The notes beneath the pieces are model-generated. The model was not told the DNA's origin. It saw only the letters and a list, made by a program, of their open reading frames with translations, and searched no databases. Below, piece by piece: positions 1 to 6,164 of a stretch of 6,164 nt of DNA. Source of the stretch: JBGPLH01 sp041486365 [NCBI: Thermodesulfobacteriota bacterium] (lineage in GTDB: Bacteria; JAUYMQ01); contig JBGPLH010000204.1 in the NCBI GenBank assembly GCA_041486365.1, positions 1 through 6,164 of the forward strand, read 5' to 3'. Made by a program: the position numbers and the translations under genes. How positions within the stretch are numbered: the first letter of the stretch is position 1; each line of letters begins with the position of its first letter.

Positions 1-1
1 A

Positions 2-711
2 CAGTCGCTCGAGGATGCGCTTGGACGCCAGGGCGGGGCCCGGCGAAAACTCGTCATCGTGGACGGCGTCTACTCGATGGACGGCGATCTCGCGCCGCTT
101 CCGGACATCGTCGCGCTTTGCGAGCGCCACGACGCATGGCTCCTCGTGGACGACACGCACGGGACGGGGATCCTCGGCGAGCGCGGGCGCGGGACGGCGG
201 AGCACTTCGGCCTCGCGGGGCGGATCCCGATCGAGGTCGGCACGCTGGGCAAGTCGCTCGGGAGCTTCGGGGCCTGGGTGACCGGCCCCCGCGAGCTGCG
301 CGATGCGCTGGTGAACCGCGCCCGCGGGTTCATCTTCACCTGCGCCCTGCCGCCCGCGGCGCTCGCCGCGGCGATCGAGGGGCTACGCGTGATCCGGGAG
401 GAGCCGGAGCACCGGCGGCGCCTCCTCGAGAACACCCGCATGCTGCGCGAGGGACTGCGCACCGCCGGATTCCATGTTGGGCCCTCCCAGACCCACATCC
501 TGCCCGTATTCGTGGAAGACGAGTCGCGGGTGATGCCTTTCTGCGAGGCGCTCCTCGACGCGGGGGTCTTCGCCCAGGGCATCCGGCCGCCCACGGTGCC
601 GGAGGGCACCTCGCGCCTGCGCTTGTGCGCGATGGCGACCCATTCCAGGGAGCAGCTCGAATGGGCCCTCGAGACCTTCGAGAGCGTCGGGCGGCGCATG
701 GGGATCCTCGG

Positions 712-715
<4 letters not shown>
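2..715 (+). CDS. bioF: 8-amino-7-oxononanoate synthase (KAPA synthase), 5'-truncated by the window edge
   Basis: This is the C-terminal 237 residues of a pyridoxal-phosphate (PLP) enzyme that condenses L-alanine with a pimeloyl thioester to give KAPA, the first step of biotin ring assembly; it acts in the cytoplasm. The E. coli enzyme is 384 residues, so about 150 N-terminal residues lie upstream. Visible motifs run in family order: DGVYSMDGD, then VDDTHGTG, whose Asp and His contact PLP, then GTLGKSLGS with the Schiff-base lysine at codon 251-253. The segment IRPPTVPEGTSRLR (from base 581) is a BioF signature that separates it from glycine C-acetyltransferase (Kbl) and other alpha-oxoamine synthases. 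The TGA stop overlaps the ATG of bioA (ATGA, 712-715), and bioD follows, which supports the biotin assignment. The promoter and any biotin operator lie outside the window. Function is inferred from motifs and neighbours. Confidence 0.95.
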
Positions 716-2921
<2,206 letters not shown>

Positions 2922-2940
2922 TCGCTTTTCCTCTCTTCGC

Positions 2941-2969
2941 TTGCGAGCGGACCGGCTCTCCGATATCAA
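2941..2969 (+). promoter_or_regulatory. Possible weak sigma-70-type promoter before the lipoprotein gene
   Basis: TTGCGA (2941-2946) and TATCAA (2964-2969) are separated by 17 bases, and each matches 4 of 6 consensus positions. It lies in the 74-base gap after bioD and would place the transcript start a few bases before the Shine-Dalgarno sequence. Such matches can arise by chance, and the host sigma-factor consensus is unknown. Read-through from bioD is an equally good explanation. Confidence 0.22.
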
Positions 2970-2983
2970 GGGTTCCCCCTCCC

Positions 2984-2990
2984 GGAGGAG
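2984..2990 (+). promoter_or_regulatory. Shine-Dalgarno sequence that fixes the lipoprotein start
   Basis: GGAGGAG ends five bases before ATG 2996. It chooses this ATG over an upstream in-frame ATG at 2816, which would start inside bioD and bury the signal peptide in mid-protein. Confidence 0.85.
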
Positions 2991-2995
2991 ACCCG

Positions 2996-3712
2996 ATGGC
3001 ATGCTGGCCCGCAGGAAACCCTTCTCGCAGATGGACCGTGATCGCGTCGCTTGCGGCCCTCGCCCTCGCGTCGTCCTGCAAATCGCCGCCCGCGCCCAGC
3101 GCGGGCTTCATCCTCGACCGGCCCGAGGCCGAGAAGCCGGCCGGGATCCCCTTCCAGAAGTTCTGGACGAAGCCGGGCTTCCGGTTCCGCGACTACCAAC
3201 GGATCATGGTGTCCCCCATCGACAGGTCGCACCAGCTTCCGACGAACCCTGTGCTCACCGCCGGGACGGATTACAAGCGCCGGTACGCCGAGCTGACGGG
3301 TTACGCGGAGGAGACCTTCCGGCGGGCGTTCCGGGACGACCCCAACCACCTCTATGCCGTCGTGACTGCGCGGGGACCGAGGACGCTTGATCTGGAAGTG
3401 GCCGTCGTGGAGCTCGTCCCCGGCCGCCCCGTCGTGAACGCGGTCACCTTCGCCTTCACCTATCTGGTCTTTCAGCGCGGAGGCGTCGCGATCGAAGGAC
3501 GATTCCGGGACGCGACCTCGGGCGAGATCGTCGCCACCTTCGCGGACAAGGAGGTCGCAAAGTTCTATCCCGTGAACGTCAACGATCTAACCTACCTCGG
3601 ACACCCGAAGGCGATCGTCGACACCTGGGCCGCGCAGCTCGTGGCCGTCACGGGACGGACAGGGAGCGAGCCGGTGAAGGACCAGCGCCGGATCGGGCTC
3701 AAGCCCTGGTGA
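2996..3712 (+). CDS. Putative lipoprotein, DUF3313-like
   Basis: A 238-residue protein with a lipoprotein signal peptide: a short n-region with Arg11-Arg12, a hydrophobic stretch at about 14-25 (VIASLAALALA), and the lipobox LASSC, with Cys28 as the predicted lipidated residue. The residue after the cysteine is Lys, not Asp, so in a Gram-negative cell the Lol system would send it to the outer membrane. The mature part begins with a Pro/Ala linker, then SAGFI (35-39), PFQKFWTKPG (52-61) and a YQRIMVSPID strand (67-76). A helix at about 93-114 follows, then VAIEGRF-DA-SGEIVATFADKE (164-186) and a C-terminal helix ending near 220. This layout (SGF near the N-terminus, 'KPG...Y-+-hhhdP', then 'EG-h-DA-TGEhhA...D') resembles the DUF3313 lipoproteins of proteobacteria, which have no known function. 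The family call is from memory of its pattern and is moderate. It follows the biotin genes by 74 bases, with no evident functional link. Confidence 0.8.
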   Translation: MACWPAGNPSRRWTVIASLAALALASSCKSPPAPSAGFILDRPEAEKPAGIPFQKFWTKPGFRFRDYQRIMVSPIDRSHQLPTNPVLTAGTDYKRRYAELTGYAEETFRRAFRDDPNHLYAVVTARGPRTLDLEVAVVELVPGRPVVNAVTFAFTYLVFQRGGVAIEGRFRDATSGEIVATFADKEVAKFYPVNVNDLTYLGHPKAIVDTWAAQLVAVTGRTGSEPVKDQRRIGLKPW

Positions 3713-3776
3713 GAGCCCGGGCGTGCTCGTCCTCGGGGCTTCAGGCGGGATGCGGCCCCGCCGATGAGTACGATTG

Positions 3777-3783
3777 AAGGAGG
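3777..3783 (+). promoter_or_regulatory. Strong Shine-Dalgarno sequence that fixes the start at 3792
   Basis: AAGGAGG sits eight bases before ATG 3792, close to ideal. It rules out the in-frame TTG at 3774, which lies upstream of it. Confidence 0.85.
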
Positions 3784-3791
3784 CTTGCCCC

Positions 3792-4409
3792 ATGGGCGTC
3801 GCCGAGGATCTATCGCTGCTCGACCGCAAGTTGAGCGAGCTCAAGTTCCAGTACGAGCAATACTTCTCCGGGCTCGCGAAGACCGAGCCGCGGCCCTTGC
3901 TCGCGGAGGTGCAGGAGCTGATCCGGCGCTGGAACGGGCGGCACATCACGAACACGATGCACAAGTTCCGCTACCAGACGCTCGTCGGCAGGTTCAACAG
4001 CCTCAACGGGCGATGGATCCGGTGCGTGCGGGAGATGGAGGAGGGGACGTTCAAGCGCGATCTGTTCCGCGTAAGCCTTCACGAACAGGAGCGACGCGAG
4101 CGGGAGGAGAAGCAGAAGAAGCTCCAGGATAAGATCTCCGCACGCGGGACGCCGTCCGAGCCGCGCGGCGCGTCTCCACCCGCGGGGGAAAGCACGGAGG
4201 CGCTCTACCGGGAGCTGCTCGCGGCGCGGGCAGCCTCCGGCCAGAAGGATCCGGATCTCACGCGGGACGCCTTCGAAATGCTCCTCCGGTCCCAGCGTGC
4301 CGAGATCCGCAATCGCTTCGATTGCTCCGACGTCGCCTTCAAGGTTAAGGTGGAGAACGGGAAGGTGAAGCTCGTCGCCCGTCCCGTGAAGGGTTCCTCC
4401 ACTACCTGA
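3792..4409 (+). CDS. MXAN_5187 C-terminal-domain-like protein, function unknown
   Basis: A 205-residue soluble protein with no signal peptide or membrane segment. The N-terminal half (7-93) looks fully helical: LDRKLSELKFQYEQYFSG (10-27), an RPLLAEVQELIRRW helix (34-47), the TNTMHKFRYQTLVGRFNS segment (53-70) and REMEEGTFKRD (80-90). A highly charged helix (98-117, rich in Glu, Arg and Lys) leads into a low-complexity Pro/Gly/Ser/Ala linker (118-134). The C-terminal part has LYRELLAARAASGQ (138-151) and then FKVKVENGKVKLVARP (183-198), likely a beta hairpin. The pairing of 'EYEQYF-G...KFR-Q-LV-R-N...EEGT-KRD' with 'LY-ELLAAR' and 'F-V-VE-GKVKL-A-P' matches my recollection of the domain that defines the C-terminus of myxobacterial MXAN_5187-type proteins. 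Here the domain makes up the whole protein. Its biochemical role is unknown to me, and none should be inferred from the neighbours. Confidence 0.8.
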   Translation: MGVAEDLSLLDRKLSELKFQYEQYFSGLAKTEPRPLLAEVQELIRRWNGRHITNTMHKFRYQTLVGRFNSLNGRWIRCVREMEEGTFKRDLFRVSLHEQERREREEKQKKLQDKISARGTPSEPRGASPPAGESTEALYRELLAARAASGQKDPDLTRDAFEMLLRSQRAEIRNRFDCSDVAFKVKVENGKVKLVARPVKGSSTT

Positions 4410-4411
4410 GC

Positions 4412-4433
4412 GGCGCCCCGTTCGGCGGGCGCC
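4412..4433 (+). other. GC-only hairpin just after the 3792-4409 gene
   Basis: GGCGCCC (4412-4418) and GGGCGCC (4427-4433) form a perfect 7-bp stem around an 8-base loop, starting three bases after the stop codon. A run of C, not T, follows, so it is not a classic intrinsic terminator. It could stabilise the upstream message's 3' end or attenuate transcription into the VOC gene. A GC-rich background makes some such hairpins expected by chance. Confidence 0.4.
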
Positions 4434-4451
4434 CCCCCCACACGCCGTACC

Positions 4452-4455
4452 GGAG
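4452..4455 (+). promoter_or_regulatory. Short Shine-Dalgarno sequence for the VOC gene
   Basis: GGAG ends seven bases before ATG 4463. It is short, but the spacing is right and the ATG gives a protein of normal VOC length. Confidence 0.55.
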
Positions 4456-4462
4456 CCCGTCC

Positions 4463-4876
4463 ATGTCCGACCACCCGACGGATCCGCGTGAGGACGCTCC
4501 CGTCGCGCCGGAGATTTTCGTCCCCGACGTCGCCGCCGCCGCGCGCTTTTACACGGAACGCCTCGGCTTCTCCCTACTGCGCCTGGAATACGCCGCGGAC
4601 CACGCCGTTTTCGCCGTCGTGGCGCGGGGGCCGGCGGTCATCCTCATCGCCGACGAGGGCCACTATCCCGCGATGGGAGGCACGCCCGCGCTCCCCCGCG
4701 GCGCCGGGATCGACATTCGCGTGATCGTGGAGGACGTCGACGCCGTCCACGCCCTCTGCCGGAAGAACGGCGTCCCGATCGATCACGAGATCGGAAACCG
4801 CACCTACGGCCTGCGCGACTTCATCGTGCACGACCCCCACGGATTCCGGATCCGGTTCGCCGCGCCCCTGGGCTGA
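4463..4876 (+). CDS. VOC-family protein (glyoxalase/bleomycin-resistance fold), probably non-metal
   Basis: A 137-residue cytoplasmic protein with the two beta-alpha-beta-beta-beta modules of the vicinal oxygen chelate superfamily. Module one holds PEIFVPDVAAAARFYTERLGF (16-36), the usual first strand and FY---LGF helix. Module two holds GIDIRVIVEDVDAVHALC (82-99), the RTYGLRDFIV strand region (113-122) and the closing DPHGFRIRF (124-132). At positions where metal-dependent members carry His and Glu, this protein has Ala15, Asp84 and Arg131 (the closing motif normally reads DP-GN-hE). It therefore looks like the bleomycin-resistance or SMU1112c-like branch, which binds ligands without a catalytic metal. 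The real substrate or ligand cannot be read from the sequence, and 'bleomycin resistance' should be taken as a fold name only. It is the last plus-strand gene before the shared terminator. Confidence 0.9.
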   Translation: MSDHPTDPREDAPVAPEIFVPDVAAAARFYTERLGFSLLRLEYAADHAVFAVVARGPAVILIADEGHYPAMGGTPALPRGAGIDIRVIVEDVDAVHALCRKNGVPIDHEIGNRTYGLRDFIVHDPHGFRIRFAAPLG

Positions 4877-4902
4877 CGGCGAACGCGCGCCGCCCCCATG
4901 CA

Positions 4903-4929
4903 AAAGGCCCTCCGGGAAGGAGGGCCTTT
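4903..4929. terminator. Bidirectional intrinsic terminator between convergent units
   Basis: AAAGGCCCTCC (4903-4913) and GGAGGGCCTTT (4919-4929) form a perfect 11-bp stem with the 5-base loop GGGAA. Read on plus, the stem ends in TTT then CGG. Read on minus, it ends in TTTT then GC. It lies between the VOC stop (4876, plus) and the atpC stop (4954, minus), so it can end both transcripts. The T-run is one base longer in the atp direction, but both are short. Confidence 0.85.
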
Positions 4930-4953
4930 CGGTGTCCTCGAGGATCTCCCCGA

Positions 4954-5373
4954 TCAGCGCAGGGTCTTCGACGCCGCCGTGAGCCGCGCCTCGGCGCGGT
5001 GCTGTGCCGCCTGCGCCTCGGCGATCTCGGGGCTCTCCGACGCCAGCTCCTTCAGTCGCTGCGCCGCCCGCTCGCGAGCCGCTTCGGCGCGCGCCGTGTC
5101 GATCTCCTCGGCGGCCTCCGCCGTGTCGACGAGAAGCGTCACCTTGTCGCCGACGATCTCGATGAAGCCCCTGCCCACGGCGAGCGCCCGCGTCTCATCC
5201 GGCTGCGCGCCTCGGTAGGTGACCACACCGGGCTGGAGGCCCGTGACGAAGGAGACGTGGCCCGGCAGCACGCCGAACTCGCCCAGCACGCCGGGCGCGG
5301 TCACCTCCTGGACCTCCGTGTGCAACACGCGTCGTTCCGGGGTGACGACATCCAGCTCGAGCCGCTCCGCCAT
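4954..5373 (-). CDS. atpC: F1F0 ATP synthase epsilon subunit
   Basis: A 139-residue subunit of the F1 central stalk, which binds gamma and the c-ring and can inhibit ATP hydrolysis. The N-terminal beta-sandwich is intact: LDVVTPERRVL (7-17), the family motif APGVLGEFGVLPGH (26-39) followed by FVTGLQPG (42-49), and AVGRGFIEIVGDKVTLLVDTAE (65-86). The C-terminal two-helix domain is also present (about 88-139), so this is a full-length epsilon and not one of the short forms. IDTARA (91-96) fits the I(L)DxxRA pattern linked to ATP binding by epsilon in Bacillus PS3 and E. coli. The start ATG (5371-5373) has GGAGG (minus strand, 5381-5385) seven bases upstream. It follows atpD by 18 bases in the usual atpD-atpC order and is the last gene of its operon, ending before the hairpin at 4903-4929. 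Confidence 0.97.
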   Translation of the reverse strand: MAERLELDVVTPERRVLHTEVQEVTAPGVLGEFGVLPGHVSFVTGLQPGVVTYRGAQPDETRALAVGRGFIEIVGDKVTLLVDTAEAAEEIDTARAEAARERAAQRLKELASESPEIAEAQAAQHRAEARLTAASKTLR

Positions 5374-5380
5374 GCCCGTT

Positions 5381-5385
5381 CCTCC
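5381..5385 (-). promoter_or_regulatory. Shine-Dalgarno sequence of atpC
   Basis: GGAGG on the minus strand, seven bases before the atpC ATG, inside the 18-base gap after the atpD stop. It supports the chosen atpC start and independent initiation on a shared message. Confidence 0.8.
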
Positions 5386-5391
5386 CCGCGC

Positions 5392-6164
<773 letters not shown>

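Noticed and set aside
2936-2951. Small inverted repeat (CGCT-TGCG-AGCG) after bioD as a terminator
   Set aside because: The stem is only four or five base pairs, with no T-run downstream. The T-run near 2926 lies on the wrong side.
3744-3762. GGCGGG / CCCGCC hairpin before the 3792 gene
   Set aside because: A 6-bp GC stem with a 7-base loop and no T-run is expected by chance in this base composition, and it does not block the Shine-Dalgarno sequence at 3777.
3769-3774. TACGAT as a -10 promoter element for the 3792 gene
   Set aside because: A start about seven bases downstream would fall within the Shine-Dalgarno sequence, and I see no matching -35 element.
3764-4132. Alternative plus-strand reading frame starting at ATG 3764
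   Set aside because: It overlaps the well-supported 3792-4409 gene in another frame, has Arg/Ala-rich shadow composition and no ribosome binding site of its own.

Overview
The window reads as ordinary chromosomal DNA from a high-GC bacterium (roughly two thirds G+C by eye, with strong G/C preference at third codon positions). It is probably Gram-negative: it has a proofreadable lipoprotein of a type best known from proteobacteria and a gene resembling the MXAN_5187 C-terminal-domain family first named in myxobacteria. The phylum cannot be fixed from this sequence alone. Myxococcota and related deltaproteobacterial lineages, or other high-GC environmental phyla, are all possible. There are no insertion sequences, tRNA or rRNA genes, CRISPR arrays or phage genes, and no gene-free stretch longer than about 80 bases.

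Left part, plus strand (2-2921): the 3' end of bioF, then bioA and bioD. Together they encode three consecutive steps of biotin ring assembly: pimeloyl thioester plus alanine to KAPA (BioF), KAPA to DAPA (BioA), and DAPA to dethiobiotin (BioD). The stop of bioF overlaps the start of bioA (ATGA), and bioD starts two bases after bioA, so translation is probably coupled. BioA is of the Bacillus subtilis (lysine-donor) type rather than the E. coli (S-adenosylmethionine-donor) type, and it has an unusual N-terminal extension of about 40 residues.

Middle part, plus strand (2996-4876): three small genes on the same strand. These are a DUF3313-like lipoprotein, a 205-residue cytoplasmic protein made almost entirely of an MXAN_5187-type domain, and a glyoxalase/bleomycin-resistance (VOC) fold protein that lacks the usual metal ligands. 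Gaps of 53-79 bases separate them. Two have strong Shine-Dalgarno sequences that fix their starts.

Right part, minus strand (4954-6164): atpC (complete, F1 epsilon) and the C-terminal half of atpD (F1 beta), the 3' end of an atp operon running towards the plus-strand genes. The two converging units meet at a perfect 11-bp hairpin (4903-4929) that can serve as a terminator in both directions.

I do not see a new biological system here. The points most worth a second look are the likely amino-donor class of BioA, its extension built on a decayed 24-base duplication, the stand-alone MXAN_5187-type protein, and a non-canonical residue in a highly conserved loop of AtpD.
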